NCBI GenBank assembly: GCA_936928855.1
Contig: CAKZHZ010000053.1
Coordinates: forward strand, 1 to 64,000
Direction: 5' to 3'
DNA: 64,000 bases
DNA from: an uncultured Polycyclovorans sp.
Lineage (GTDB): Bacteria; Pseudomonadota; Gammaproteobacteria; Nevskiales; Nevskiaceae
In this document: piece by piece, positions 16,943 to 26,024 of the stretch
Numbering within the stretch: the first letter of the stretch is position 1
Layout: each line of letters starts with the position of its first letter
The notes under the pieces: generated by a model
Told to the model about the DNA's origin: nothing
The model's database searches: none
The model's input: only the letters and a program-made list of their open reading frames with translations
Program-made: the position numbers and the translations under genes

Positions 16943-17647
16943 ATGTCGGGAACAGTATCCATCATCTCCGCAGCGATGGCTTTAAGTGCGGAAAGACTGC
17001 AAGCAGCCAGCGAGAATTTCGCCAATATCAGCACGCCAGGATACAAGGCAAGGGTAGCGCTTCCTGCGAGCGTTGGCTTCTCGGCGGCGCTCGATCGGGT
17101 AGATATGGAGCAGCAGCCGAGCATGTTGGATCGTTCTCACGGAGCGCCAGTACACACGGGCCGGACGTTGGATCTGTATATCGACGGCGAGTCGTACTTT
17201 CAGGTTCATACGGATCAGGGGGTCGCATACACCCGGCGCGGTGATTTCAGGCTTGATGCCACCGGAACACTGGTATCAGCGTCCGGACACCCGGTGGTCG
17301 GGAATGGGGGAGAAATTCGATTGCCAAGTGAGGACGTTACGGTTCTCGATGATGGTCGCATTCAATTTGAAGGCGAAACGATCAGTGTGTTGAGCATGGC
17401 TGATCTCGGAGATCAAGCCCAACTCGTTATGTCACCTGAAGGATTTATTCGAAGTTTGTCACCAGCTCGGCCGGCCGACTCTGGCTTTCGAGTGTTGCAG
17501 GGGCAGTTAGAAGCATCGAATGTTCGTGCTGCTCTTGAAATGGCCAATCTTATGGAGACCGCCCGACACTTCTCGTTATCGGCTCAGGCGCTCCGGGCTC
17601 ACGACGAAATGCTGTCTATAGGCATCGATGGGCTGGGTCAATTTTAA
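16943..17647 (+). CDS. flgF: Proximal rod protein FlgF
   Basis: 234 residues. The N-terminal rod motif (AMALSAERLQAASENFANIS, then TPGYKAR) and the C-terminal helix (ASNVRAALEMANLMETARHF) are the paired coiled-coil ends of axial proteins. The middle includes GRTLDLYIDGESYFQV and TRRGDFRLD, typical of FlgF/FlgG. Assigned FlgF because it precedes a clearer FlgG. It is exported through the gate without a cleaved signal to build the rod. Confidence 0.88.
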   Translation: MSGTVSIISAAMALSAERLQAASENFANISTPGYKARVALPASVGFSAALDRVDMEQQPSMLDRSHGAPVHTGRTLDLYIDGESYFQVHTDQGVAYTRRGDFRLDATGTLVSASGHPVVGNGGEIRLPSEDVTVLDDGRIQFEGETISVLSMADLGDQAQLVMSPEGFIRSLSPARPADSGFRVLQGQLEASNVRAALEMANLMETARHFSLSAQALRAHDEMLSIGIDGLGQF

Positions 17648-17688
17648 TTTGTCGTTGTCAATTAACTTGCGACGTTTAAGGAGGGGGA

Positions 17689-18474
17689 ATGCTCGACTCA
17701 ATGCTCATTGCCGTGAGTGGTTTGGCCGCGCACCAACAGCGGTTGGACGTCACTTCCAATAATCTTGCCAACGTGAACACTCCAGGGTTCAAGAAGGCCC
17801 GAGTGAACTTTGAAGACTTGATGTACCAGCAGTTGACGCAAGGACAATCACCGGAAATGGCGCGGCTTGCCCCCTACTCGATGTCGCTAGGGATGGGCAC
17901 CGTTGCGGCAAGTGTAGAGCAGCTATTCAGCCAGGGAGACCTTCGCCAAACAGACAGGCCGTTGGATGTCGCCATTCAGGGACAGGGATTCTTTGAGGTA
18001 GAGCGTCCTGACGGCACAAGCGCCTACACACGGCTTGGCAGCTTCAGGGTGAACGATCTCGGCGAAATTGTGACTGGTGAAGGCTATCGACTGGCGGGAT
18101 CCTTCCGAGTTCCCGTTGACGCCACTGAGATCAATATCGCACCTGACGGGGTTATTCTTGTCGATGTCCCCGGAGAGTCCACTGGTATTGATATTGGTGA
18201 GATCCAGTTGGTGAATTTCGTTAACCCGGGAGCTTTAGATCCGATCGGTGGGGGCTTGTATAGAGCCACCGAATCCGTCGGTTTACCGGCCGTGGCGCCG
18301 CCGGGGGAAGCTGGTCTTGGACTTTTGCGTCAGGGATTTCTTGAAGCGGCGAATGTCGACTTTGTCGAGGAGTTGGTTGAGCTTGTTGCTGCGCAGCGTG
18401 CGTATCAGCTTAATGCAAGAGTCTTGCAGGTCTCAGATGAGATTCTTGCCGAGATTAACGGGTTGAGGCGTTAG
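17689..18474 (+). CDS. flgG: Distal rod protein FlgG
   Basis: 261 residues, the standard FlgG length, with GGAGGGG upstream of the ATG. Signature start MLIAVSGLAAHQQRLDVTSN then NLANVNTPGFKKAR, centre LDVAIQGQGFFEV and YTRLGSFRVND, C-terminal FLEAANVDFVEELVELVAAQ and RAYQLNARVLQ. FlgG makes the distal rod spanning to the outer-membrane ring, so a full envelope-spanning channel is implied. Confidence 0.93.
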   Translation: MLDSMLIAVSGLAAHQQRLDVTSNNLANVNTPGFKKARVNFEDLMYQQLTQGQSPEMARLAPYSMSLGMGTVAASVEQLFSQGDLRQTDRPLDVAIQGQGFFEVERPDGTSAYTRLGSFRVNDLGEIVTGEGYRLAGSFRVPVDATEINIAPDGVILVDVPGESTGIDIGEIQLVNFVNPGALDPIGGGLYRATESVGLPAVAPPGEAGLGLLRQGFLEAANVDFVEELVELVAAQRAYQLNARVLQVSDEILAEINGLRR

Positions 18475-18481
18475 GGCGTAC

Positions 18482-19219
18482 ATGAACGATAGTCGGACCA
18501 ATACTCTAAGCAGTGCGGCTCTGTCGGTTGTCACTCTTGCATCCGCGATGGTCTTTGCATCTGCGCCAGCCTTTGGGGAAGTGGAGGCCACGGTGGACAG
18601 GCAATTGGTGGTGGCTGCGCGCACGGCCTTGGCGGGCTACATGCCGGCAAATGTCGAGCATGTTGATCTTGAGCCGATTACAAATCCTCCAGGAGATCCC
18701 TGTGGCAATCGAGAAGTGACGACTATCGAAAGTCGTCCCCGTGTTATCCAGAAGGTGAAGCCACGGGAGTGGTTGGCACTTGACATCAAGTGTGGCGATG
18801 CGTTTATGGCAACCCACGTCCAGTGGTTTGAGGTGCGCGCATATGGACAGGCACCTGTGCCAATCCGGCATCTTTCTTCCGGGCAGGATGTCTTTACGCG
18901 CGACGTGGCTTGGAAGACCTTCGACCTTGCGTCGCTTCATGATGTGCCAGCTGTAATAGACGAACGTGCAGTATGTGCCAAAGGCAGCATCCCTGTCGGG
19001 GAGCCAATACTGGCTGCTTTTGTTGAGGCCTGCCCCGATGTGAGGCGAGGTCGGCCCGTTCAAGCCACGATTCGGAGTGGCTCAGTTGTATTGAATTTCA
19101 GCGCGATGGCGAAACAAAGTGCCAACAAGGGGCAAGAAGTGGAGATCGTTCGCGAGGGAGCTGAAGCCCCGCTGCTAGCGGAAGTCACGGGAAAATCCAT
19201 GGTTGAGGTCGCGCCATGA
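18482..19219 (+). CDS. flgA: P-ring assembly protein FlgA
   Basis: 245 residues. A Sec signal (LSVVTLASAMVFASAPAFG) directs it to the periplasm. The C-terminal half contains the SAF/FlgA fold (RDVAWKTFDLASLHDVPAVI, then GEPILAAFVEACPDVRRGRPVQ, IVREGAEAPLLAEVTGKSM). FlgA chaperones P-ring assembly by FlgI. It overlaps flgH by 4 bases. It is somewhat divergent from enterobacterial FlgA but the position and C-terminus support the call. Confidence 0.83.
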   Translation: MNDSRTNTLSSAALSVVTLASAMVFASAPAFGEVEATVDRQLVVAARTALAGYMPANVEHVDLEPITNPPGDPCGNREVTTIESRPRVIQKVKPREWLALDIKCGDAFMATHVQWFEVRAYGQAPVPIRHLSSGQDVFTRDVAWKTFDLASLHDVPAVIDERAVCAKGSIPVGEPILAAFVEACPDVRRGRPVQATIRSGSVVLNFSAMAKQSANKGQEVEIVREGAEAPLLAEVTGKSMVEVAP

Positions 19220-19797
19220 TCCTGCGTACGGCTTTGCTGGCTTCAACAACGCTTGCTCTGGTGGCTGGAGTCACCAGCGCCTGGTCAGCCAGCCTGTTCG
19301 ATGTCAATCAGTTCACGGCAATTACCGCCGACCCGCGCGCGAGTAAGGTTGGGGATCAGGTTACGGTGCTTATCGTAGAGGCTGCCACTGCCGAGAGTCG
19401 ATCGGATACCTCGTCCAATGCTGGGTTCGGTGTTGACGCCGGCCTTACCGATGGTTCCGGGTTGTCGCGTGTAGGTGCTTCTATCGAGACCGATAGCGCG
19501 GGCGCTGCGCGTACAGCGAGGGTGGGGCGAATTCAGGGGCAACTGTCCGCCTTTGTGGAGCGGGCGACGCCTTCGGGTGGGCTGCTCATTCGGGGCAGGC
19601 AGGAAATCGTCATTAATGGAGAGTTGCAGCAGATATCGGTGGAGGGGGTCATACGGCCAGAAGATGTGTCGGCCGAAAATACCGTGCTATCCACGCGGCT
19701 CGCAGATGCACTAATCCGATTTAATGGTGAGGGGTGGGTCAGCGATGGACAGCGCCCGGGATTGTTTCGTCGATTCTTTCACTTTCTTGGGTTTTAG
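19216..19797 (+). CDS. flgH: L-ring protein FlgH lacking the lipoprotein cysteine
   Basis: 193 residues, shorter than the roughly 230 usual for FlgH. The ring domain is recognisable (ADPRASKVGDQVTVLIVEAA, TAESRSDTSSNAGFG, VERATPSGGLLIRGRQEIVI, NGELQQISVEGVIRPEDVSA, ENTVLSTRLADALIRFNGEG). The N-terminus is an ordinary Sec signal (LALVAGVTSAWSASLF) and contains no cysteine, whereas known FlgH is lipidated at a lipobox. Outer-membrane anchoring must therefore differ. Overlaps flgA and ends 3 bases before flgI. Confidence 0.88.
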   Translation: MILRTALLASTTLALVAGVTSAWSASLFDVNQFTAITADPRASKVGDQVTVLIVEAATAESRSDTSSNAGFGVDAGLTDGSGLSRVGASIETDSAGAARTARVGRIQGQLSAFVERATPSGGLLIRGRQEIVINGELQQISVEGVIRPEDVSAENTVLSTRLADALIRFNGEGWVSDGQRPGLFRRFFHFLGF

Positions 19798-19800
19798 GGC

Positions 19801-20958
19801 ATGCGTAAACTTGCGGCTCTATTCGTTGGCATGCTGTTTGTCCAGATTCCGGCATTCGCTGCGAAACAAGATGGCGCTTTGTTCCAGGAAAGTTCACCAG
19901 TTCGGATTAAAGAGCTGGTTCGAATCCAAGGGGCACGCGAGAACCCGGTCGTTGGATATGGTTTGGTTGTGGGTTTGGCCGGGACGGGCGATGGGCCTCG
20001 GAGCCGTGCAACGATGCAGTCGCTGGGTAACGCGCTGCAGCGCTTCGGTGTTCATGTAGGCGACGCTCAGATCACGTCGAGGAATGTCGCGGCTGTCATG
20101 GTCACCGGAAGCCTGCCGCCACACGCTAATCCAGGGGATAAGCTCGACATCAGTGTCTCTTGTATCGGAGACGCCCGAAGCCTAGTGGGCGGTACGCTTC
20201 TCCTGACTCCGCTTCAGGGCGCCGATGATCAAACGTACGTGTTGGCCCAAGGGCCTGTGATGGTTGGCGGTTATCGGTACGACGCCTTCGGCAATCTTCT
20301 GCAAAAGAACCACCCAACCGTCGGTACAGTATCCGAAGGTGGCCTAGTCGAAGCTACATCGCCCTCAAGTGTCATGAGTGCGTCGGGCGCAATCCACTTA
20401 CTACTGCACTCACCGGACTACACAACGGCGAGTCGAATTGCTCAGGCGTTGGCAGCGGAGTTCGGGCAGGCTCGGCTGGGTGCTGACATTATTGCCGAGG
20501 GCCCCAGTCGGGTCACCTTCCGTTTGAACGATGGGGAACGACAGCGTCTGGTGGATGTGCTCCGGCAGGTGGAATCTCTGAGCGTGACGCCCGATCTTCT
20601 CGCTCGCGTGGTGGTTAATGAGCGTACGGGAACAATCGTGAGTGGAGGGAATGTTCGACTCGGCGCAGTTTCGATAACGCAGGGGAATTTGAGCGTATCG
20701 ATTGAAACTGACTTTCGTGTCTCGCAGCCTTCGTTGTTGGTCGATCCGGGCAATGCGATACGCAGCGTGGTGGTGCCAGACACCCGGATCGAGGCCTTGG
20801 AGGCGGAAGCAGCGACTGTCGTCTTGGCAAGTGGCGCAAATGTGTCCGAACTGGCCACCGCTCTTGGCGGGATAAAGGCGACGCCCAGAGAGGTTATCTC
20901 GATTCTACAGGCGATTCAGCGTGCCGGAGCGTTGCATGCCGAACTTATCGTTCAGTAA
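19801..20958 (+). CDS. flgI: P-ring protein FlgI
   Basis: 385 residues, near normal length. It has a Sec signal (ALFVGMLFVQIPAFAA), the conserved opening RIKELVRIQGARENPVVGYG then LVVGLAGTGDGPRS, and the ending ELATALGGIKATPREVISIL QAIQRAGALHAELI. It polymerises around the rod in the periplasm with FlgA as chaperone. A 30-base gap containing GTAGGAG precedes flgB. Confidence 0.94.
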   Translation: MRKLAALFVGMLFVQIPAFAAKQDGALFQESSPVRIKELVRIQGARENPVVGYGLVVGLAGTGDGPRSRATMQSLGNALQRFGVHVGDAQITSRNVAAVMVTGSLPPHANPGDKLDISVSCIGDARSLVGGTLLLTPLQGADDQTYVLAQGPVMVGGYRYDAFGNLLQKNHPTVGTVSEGGLVEATSPSSVMSASGAIHLLLHSPDYTTASRIAQALAAEFGQARLGADIIAEGPSRVTFRLNDGERQRLVDVLRQVESLSVTPDLLARVVVNERTGTIVSGGNVRLGAVSITQGNLSVSIETDFRVSQPSLLVDPGNAIRSVVVPDTRIEALEAEAATVVLASGANVSELATALGGIKATPREVISILQAIQRAGALHAELIVQ

Positions 20959-20988
20959 AAGTTTCATACGACTGGTAGGAGAAATCAG

Positions 20989-21369
20989 GTGATCGAAGCA
21001 CTAACCAGCGTTACCAAAGAGATGGCAGTGCTCGCGTTGGATGCGAGAATCATGAACCATGGACTTATTGCCAATAACATTGCAAATCATGCGACCGAAG
21101 GTTATGTGGCGACCCGCTTGAACTTTGATGCCCTAATGTCGGACCTGGGCGCAGCATTAACTAGTGGCGCGAGGGCTGATCGTCTAGACGCGATGGTCTC
21201 TGACCTTCGGTTGGATGCTTGGCCCGTACAGAGCGACACAAACCCCGTACAGCTCGACAAGGAGGTTGAAGAGCTGACCAAGAACACCTTGCATTACCAA
21301 GCCATCATCACAGCGCTTGGCAACTTCGGTGCCCTGAACAAGATCGCGATCGGGAGTACCCAGAGATGA
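20989..21369 (+). CDS. flgB: Proximal rod protein FlgB
   Basis: 126 residues with a GTG start and TAGGAG upstream. The rod signature is present (LALDARIMNHGLIANNIANH, then ATEGYVATRLNFDALMSD), with the C-terminal helix (VEELTKNTLHYQAIITALGN). FlgB with FlgC and FliE links the MS ring to the rod. It overlaps flgC by 4 bases. Confidence 0.9.
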   Translation: MIEALTSVTKEMAVLALDARIMNHGLIANNIANHATEGYVATRLNFDALMSDLGAALTSGARADRLDAMVSDLRLDAWPVQSDTNPVQLDKEVEELTKNTLHYQAIITALGNFGALNKIAIGSTQR

Positions 21370-21812
21370 GTCAGTTGCTTGGTGTTCTTGAAATCAGCGG
21401 CAGCGGGCTTTCTGCGGAGCGCCTTCGTATGGAAGCCGCTGCACAGAATATTGCTAACGCGATGAACACAAGCTCCTCCCCGGACGCTGTCTATCGTCCT
21501 CTTCGAGTGATCACCGAACAGGTGAATTTCGCTGGATTGATGGGCGAGGAGGGCGTTGGTGCTAACGAACATGCGGCAATTCGTGGTGTTCAGTCTCGAG
21601 TAGCGCTCTCTAACTCCCCCGCCCGGTTGATTCATGACCCGGAGCATCCGCTCGCGAATGAGCAGGGAAACATTTATCGACCGGGTATTCAGGTGGCACT
21701 CGAGATGACTGAAATCATGATGGCCGTGAGGGCCTATGAGGCGAATGTGAAGGCAGTTGGTGCAGCCAGACAGATGTTCCAGAGTGCGTTGCGGATCGGG
21801 AGTGGAACATGA
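21366..21812 (+). CDS. flgC: Proximal rod protein FlgC
   Basis: 148 residues. N-terminal LEISGSGLSAERLRMEAAAQ then NIANAMNTS, and C-terminal ALEMTEIMMAVRAYEANVKA followed by VGAARQMFQSAL, are typical FlgC ends. It overlaps both flgB and fliE by 4 bases, the usual flgB-flgC-fliE order. Confidence 0.92.
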   Translation: MSQLLGVLEISGSGLSAERLRMEAAAQNIANAMNTSSSPDAVYRPLRVITEQVNFAGLMGEEGVGANEHAAIRGVQSRVALSNSPARLIHDPEHPLANEQGNIYRPGIQVALEMTEIMMAVRAYEANVKAVGAARQMFQSALRIGSGT

Positions 21813-22114
21813 GTGGAGATGCGATTGCGGCGGTAGGGCAGGTATCAGGCGAGGTGACTGCGGTGAATCGGAACCTCGGGCTTGATAGGGCCGACAACGG
21901 ACTGTACGCGTGGGCCGCAGCTCAGATCGATGAGGTCGATGGCGCGATCCGAAATGCCGAGGTATCGATGCAGAGTCTGATCGTGGGCAAGGCGGAGAAT
22001 CTCCATGAGGTCATGTTGGATATCGAGAAGGCACGAATCTCGCTTGACCTCACGGTACAGATTAGGAATCGGTTGGTAGAAGCCTATCAAGAAGTCATGA
22101 GGATGCAGATCTGA
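21809..22114 (+). CDS. fliE: MS-ring/rod junction protein FliE
   Basis: 101 residues, the usual size. The C-terminal half carries the FliE pattern (SLIVGKAENLHEVMLDIEKA, then RISLDLTVQIRNRLVEAYQE, VMRMQI). It sits between flgC and fliF as in most flagellar operons and joins the rod to the MS ring. Confidence 0.92.
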   Translation: MSGDAIAAVGQVSGEVTAVNRNLGLDRADNGLYAWAAAQIDEVDGAIRNAEVSMQSLIVGKAENLHEVMLDIEKARISLDLTVQIRNRLVEAYQEVMRMQI

Positions 22115-22157
22115 TGCCGCTTCTTGGAACTATCGGTACTGAGCTCAAGGAAGGATC

Positions 22158-23561
22158 ATGCTAGTTGGCAGCTGGTGGTCTGAACGTACCGTCAATGAGC
22201 AGTGGGCTCTTGGGCTAGGTGGACTGGCGTTTCTCGTGGCTGTGGGTATTGCAGCAGTGTGGGTAACAATGGAGCGCTATGAACCGCTTTTTAATGGGTT
22301 GACGCCCCAAGAGGTAACTGAGGTCGCCAATCAGCTAACGCAGGATGGTATTGAGTATAGGCTCGACCAAGATGCCGGACGCGTCCTTGTAACAAAGTCC
22401 GATGTGCAGAAAGCGCGTGCCACGATCATCGAGCATGGCCTGCCGCTGGGGAAGTTGCCCGGGTTCGAGTTGTTTAATGATATCGAATTCGGCATGACCG
22501 ACTTTACGCAGCGAATCAATTATCAGAGGGCACTCGAGGGAGAACTCGCGCGGACAATTGCTTCACTTCATCCTGTTCAGCACGCGCGAATCCACCTGGT
22601 TCTGCCTCAGACAGGACTGTTTGCCAAGGATGGCAGTGCTGCATCGGCATCAGTGGTGCTGGTGCTCAAGGAGGGGGCGCATCTCGCCCACCAGCAGGTG
22701 AGTGGCGTTCGCGGATTATTGGCTTCGGCAATTCCTGGGTTGAGGCCGGCAAACGTGACGCTTCATGATCAGGCTGGTGTCAGTCTCGTGAGGTCTTCCC
22801 CTTCGGACGCGGATGTCGAAGGGACTGATACTTGGCTAGGCACCAAGAAGGGCTACGAGCGTTACTATCAGGAGAAGGTCTCAGATATCGTTTCGTACTT
22901 TGTGGGTGCGCGTGCTCACGTGCAGGTAAATGTCGAACTCGACCACGGTGGATATCCCATTCGACATACCACATGGATGAGTGCGCCACGAAGCGAAACT
23001 GCCCTGCCCGTGCAGCCTGAATCTTTGCCAGGTGCGACGGAGATGGTGTCGCTGGAACTGTCTGAGTCACTGGACAGCGATGTGGGCCGTCAACCAGCCG
23101 TCGGCGGTGCAACGATGCCGTACCGGTACCGCGATGTCCGTACCATGCCGGGGCCCCCGACGGTAGGGCGACTTACCATCTCGGTAATGTTGCCGGGGGT
23201 TGTCGACGATACGTTCAAGGAAGCGCTTCGAATCTCCATTGACAATGCAGTGGGGCTGCGACACGAACGTGGGGATGCCATTTCAATTGTCGAGTCCAAT
23301 GCCGTGCAGATCCTAGGCACAGATGCAGTTCCAGCGAGTGACAATCGAACGCATTTCTCAGGGTGGTTCTCAGGCTCGTCTCCGGGGATTGTTTTGGCGA
23401 TTGGAATGGGAGTGTTCTTGCTCCTGGTGGGGGGTGTGGCTCTGGTTCTAAGGGCACTGTCCAGCTCTGCACGATTGGGGGGGGCTGATCGGGAAGCGCT
23501 ACTGAACGAATTACAGACATGGATCAGCCAAGGTGAAGAGGTGACCAATGCTCGATCGTAA
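22158..23561 (+). CDS. fliF: MS-ring protein FliF with a short cytoplasmic tail
   Basis: 467 residues against about 550 in Salmonella. First membrane helix at residues 13-37, then ring-building domains (YEPLFNGLTPQEVTEVANQL, GLPLGKLPGFELFNDIEFGM, TDFTQRINYQRALEGELART, ARIHLVLPQTGLFAKDG), second helix at about 410-433 (IVLAIGMGVFLLLVGGVALV). Only about 34 residues follow it, where classical FliF has a FliG-binding tail of about 100. This shortening parallels the reduced FliG-position protein next door, whose gene overlaps by 14 bases. Confidence 0.93.
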   Translation: MLVGSWWSERTVNEQWALGLGGLAFLVAVGIAAVWVTMERYEPLFNGLTPQEVTEVANQLTQDGIEYRLDQDAGRVLVTKSDVQKARATIIEHGLPLGKLPGFELFNDIEFGMTDFTQRINYQRALEGELARTIASLHPVQHARIHLVLPQTGLFAKDGSAASASVVLVLKEGAHLAHQQVSGVRGLLASAIPGLRPANVTLHDQAGVSLVRSSPSDADVEGTDTWLGTKKGYERYYQEKVSDIVSYFVGARAHVQVNVELDHGGYPIRHTTWMSAPRSETALPVQPESLPGATEMVSLELSESLDSDVGRQPAVGGATMPYRYRDVRTMPGPPTVGRLTISVMLPGVVDDTFKEALRISIDNAVGLRHERGDAISIVESNAVQILGTDAVPASDNRTHFSGWFSGSSPGIVLAIGMGVFLLLVGGVALVLRALSSSARLGGADREALLNELQTWISQGEEVTNARS

Positions 23562-23940
23562 CTACCGTTTGATTGCGGTAGCGCTCTGCACGTTGAGCGC
23601 CGAGGATCGGCGATGGATGCTTGCCCGCCTGGGAGCCTCACGTCGGCCCCACCTTGAGGCGGTGATACGGTCGTTGCCTCCAGGATCTGCATCGCTCAGC
23701 CTTGATGAGGTTCGTGCGTTGGTGCAAGAAGTGCTTCAGGCGGAGCCCAGCCGCCCTGATGGTGCTGATTCGGTCGCAGCCATGCACATGGAATATTTAA
23801 GCGGGATGGTGCCGGGATGGATGCGGACGACGCTGCTCGCGGATGAACGCCATCTGATTGATCAGGGGTTGAGAATTGATGCGATACGCGCCGCTCGCGA
23901 ATGCGTCAGACATGCAGCCGAGAGGCAGCAGGCCGCCTGA
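23548..23940 (+). CDS. Reduced protein in the FliG position
   Basis: 130 residues, GAGGTG 7 bases before the ATG. It occupies exactly the fliG slot between fliF and fliH, but FliG is normally about 330 residues with N, middle and C domains. I see none of the FliG motifs, in particular no EHPQ-type middle motif and no charged C-terminal torque helix. The sequence is helical (CTLSAEDRRWMLARLGASRR, LSLDEVRALVQEVLQAE, RIDAIRAARECVRHAAERQQ). It may be a minimal adaptor joining FliF to the SctQ/FliM-like ring, as SctD/SctK-type links do in virulence systems. No rotation would be expected from it. Confidence 0.7.
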   Translation: MLDRNYRLIAVALCTLSAEDRRWMLARLGASRRPHLEAVIRSLPPGSASLSLDEVRALVQEVLQAEPSRPDGADSVAAMHMEYLSGMVPGWMRTTLLADERHLIDQGLRIDAIRAARECVRHAAERQQAA

Positions 23941-23992
23941 TGAAGGATTCATGCATTCCCATGCCTATCGATAGCCTGAAGGAGGGCATCTG

Positions 23993-24706
23993 GTGGGTGC
24001 TTTGATCAAGAGTGGGCGCGTGACGAACGGAATTGCTGTGGCGATACCGATGCCCGCGCCGGCAAAGGATCTGGATGTGTCAAGCACCACCAAGCCGCAC
24101 GACGTAGAGCAGTGCTCCGAGGTCCGCGCACAGACGCTTGCCGACTCGGAGGCAAGTCGTTTGGCTCAGCTCAATGAACTGGCCGAACTGAGGGAGAAAG
24201 CGACAGCTGAAGGATATGCCGCAGGGATCGCGACAGCGATCAAGGATGGTGAGGAGGCTTGGTCTGAACGCCTCGCGGCGATTGAAGAGGTGCTCAAGGC
24301 GCTGCATCAGGAACGACGGGATGCAGAATCGCAGATCGTGGACGCCGCCGTCGAGATCGCCTTTGCCGCAGTCATCAAAGTTCTCGGAGACGCGCTTGGT
24401 CGCCGCAACGGAATCATTGATGTCGTTCGCGCAACGATGAATCAGGTTCCCGAGAGTAGATCAGTGACCAGCATCCGCCTTTCTCCCGACGATTGGGCGC
24501 ATCTCGGGGAAGATGGCCGGCAAGTCCTTACGGCCGCAGTCAGCCCGCCTGTCGAAATTGTGCAGGATGCCCGGGTCAGGGTCGGTGGATGCATCCTCGG
24601 AATGGATCGGGGCTCGCTTGATGGTCGCCTTGAGGTTCAGTTGGGGCGTATGAAGCAGCACATCCTGGATGCCCGCGCGCGCATGGAGGCACCCGATGGC
24701 AGTTGA
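23993..24706 (+). CDS. fliH: Export ATPase regulator FliH
   Basis: 237 residues with a GTG start and AAGGAGGG upstream. A central coiled coil with the glycine-spaced helix typical of FliH (EKATAEGYAAGIATAIKDGE) is followed by the HrpE/YscL-like C-terminal domain (DAAVEIAFAAVIKVLGDALG, SIRLSPDDWAHLGEDG, VRVGGCILGMDRGSLDGRLE). FliH holds and regulates FliI and ties it to the C ring. It overlaps fliI by 11 bases. Confidence 0.87.
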   Translation: MGALIKSGRVTNGIAVAIPMPAPAKDLDVSSTTKPHDVEQCSEVRAQTLADSEASRLAQLNELAELREKATAEGYAAGIATAIKDGEEAWSERLAAIEEVLKALHQERRDAESQIVDAAVEIAFAAVIKVLGDALGRRNGIIDVVRATMNQVPESRSVTSIRLSPDDWAHLGEDGRQVLTAAVSPPVEIVQDARVRVGGCILGMDRGSLDGRLEVQLGRMKQHILDARARMEAPDGS

Positions 24707-26024
24707 TCTGATTGACGTCACCCCGATCACCGGAGCCCTGACAGGGGCACATCTGGTGCCGCAGGTCGGCGCCATAACCGGATGCCATGGGGCCACCATC
24801 GAAGCGGATGGCCCCGACGCGTCCATTGGAGAGATGTGCGAAATATTCGGCCTCAATACCCACCAGCCGATTAAGGCGGAGGTCGTCGGCTTCCGGGACA
24901 AGACGACCATTTTGATGCCCTATGGTGCCGTGCAGGGTATTCGCCCAGGATCAGAGGTCATGGCAACGGGTTTGTTCCCGCATGTTCCCGTCGGTCCGGC
25001 CCTCCTGGGCAGGGTGATTGACGCGATGGGCGGGCCCCTCGATGGCAAGGGCCCCATTCCGGCTGAATCGTTGCAGCCGCTCCAGGCACCGCCGCCGAAT
25101 CCCGTTGAGCGTGAGCGGATCCGTGACGTTTTCGGCACCGGGGTGAGGGTCATCGACCTGTGTGCCACGGTTGGCGTTGGCCAGCGAATGGGGCTTTTTG
25201 CAGGCAGTGGCGTCGGGAAGAGCACCTTGATGGGGATGATCGCCGCCTCTTCGACATCAGAAGTGAGCGTCGTCGCACTGATTGGTGAGCGGGGTCGCGA
25301 GGTTCGAGACTTCATCGAAGAGCATTTGGGCGCCGCGCTAGAACGCTCAGTCGTTATCGTCGCGACGGCCGATCAGACTGCACTTGTGCGTCGCCAGGCA
25401 GCGTTGGCGGCGATGTCAATCTCGGAGTACTTCCGGGACCAGGGACGTACAGTACTGTTGTTGCTGGACTCCATCACCCGACTGGCGATGGCTCAACGGG
25501 AGATCGGTCTTGCGGCGGGCGAGCCGCCGACCTCGCGTGGATACACTCCATCCGTGTTTTCGTCGTTCCCGAGTCTGCTGGAGCGAGCGGGTCGAGGCAG
25601 AGTCGGTGTCGGCAGCATCACCGCGATCGTGACGGTACTCGTGGAGGGTGACGATCTCAACGAGCCCGTATCGGACCATGCCAGGGCCACATTGGATGGA
25701 CATATCGTTCTATCCAGAGAGCTTGCAAATCAAGGGCGCTTTCCTGCAGTTGATCCGCTCAAGAGTTCGAGCCGACTGCTGCGTACACTGAGCTCAGATA
25801 CTGAATACCGGGCTATTGAGCGGTGCCGGGAGATACTGTCGTTATACGATGAATCGAAGGACATGGTGAACTTCGGCTTCTACAAGAAGGGCGCCAATGC
25901 GGAGCTTGACGCTGCGATTCGTATTGCACCGAAGCTATGGAAGCATTTCCGGCAGGACGTGTCTCAGGCGGAGGATCGAAGCCGCCAGATGTCGCGTTTG
26001 CGATCGATATTGGAGCTCTCATGA
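24696..26024 (+). CDS. fliI: Flagellar-type export ATPase FliI
   Basis: 442 residues from the ATG at 24696 with GGAGG upstream. F1-beta-like ATPase: Walker A GLFAGSGVGKSTLMGM near residue 165, Walker B region TVLLLLDSITRLAMAQREIG, LAAGEPPTSRGYTPSVFSSF, and the type III signature AIERCREILSLYDESKDMVN. All catalytic elements appear intact, so the export motor should work. Forms a hexamer below FlhA with FliH and FliJ. Confidence 0.96.
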   Translation: MAVDLIDVTPITGALTGAHLVPQVGAITGCHGATIEADGPDASIGEMCEIFGLNTHQPIKAEVVGFRDKTTILMPYGAVQGIRPGSEVMATGLFPHVPVGPALLGRVIDAMGGPLDGKGPIPAESLQPLQAPPPNPVERERIRDVFGTGVRVIDLCATVGVGQRMGLFAGSGVGKSTLMGMIAASSTSEVSVVALIGERGREVRDFIEEHLGAALERSVVIVATADQTALVRRQAALAAMSISEYFRDQGRTVLLLLDSITRLAMAQREIGLAAGEPPTSRGYTPSVFSSFPSLLERAGRGRVGVGSITAIVTVLVEGDDLNEPVSDHARATLDGHIVLSRELANQGRFPAVDPLKSSSRLLRTLSSDTEYRAIERCREILSLYDESKDMVNFGFYKKGANAELDAAIRIAPKLWKHFRQDVSQAEDRSRQMSRLRSILELS

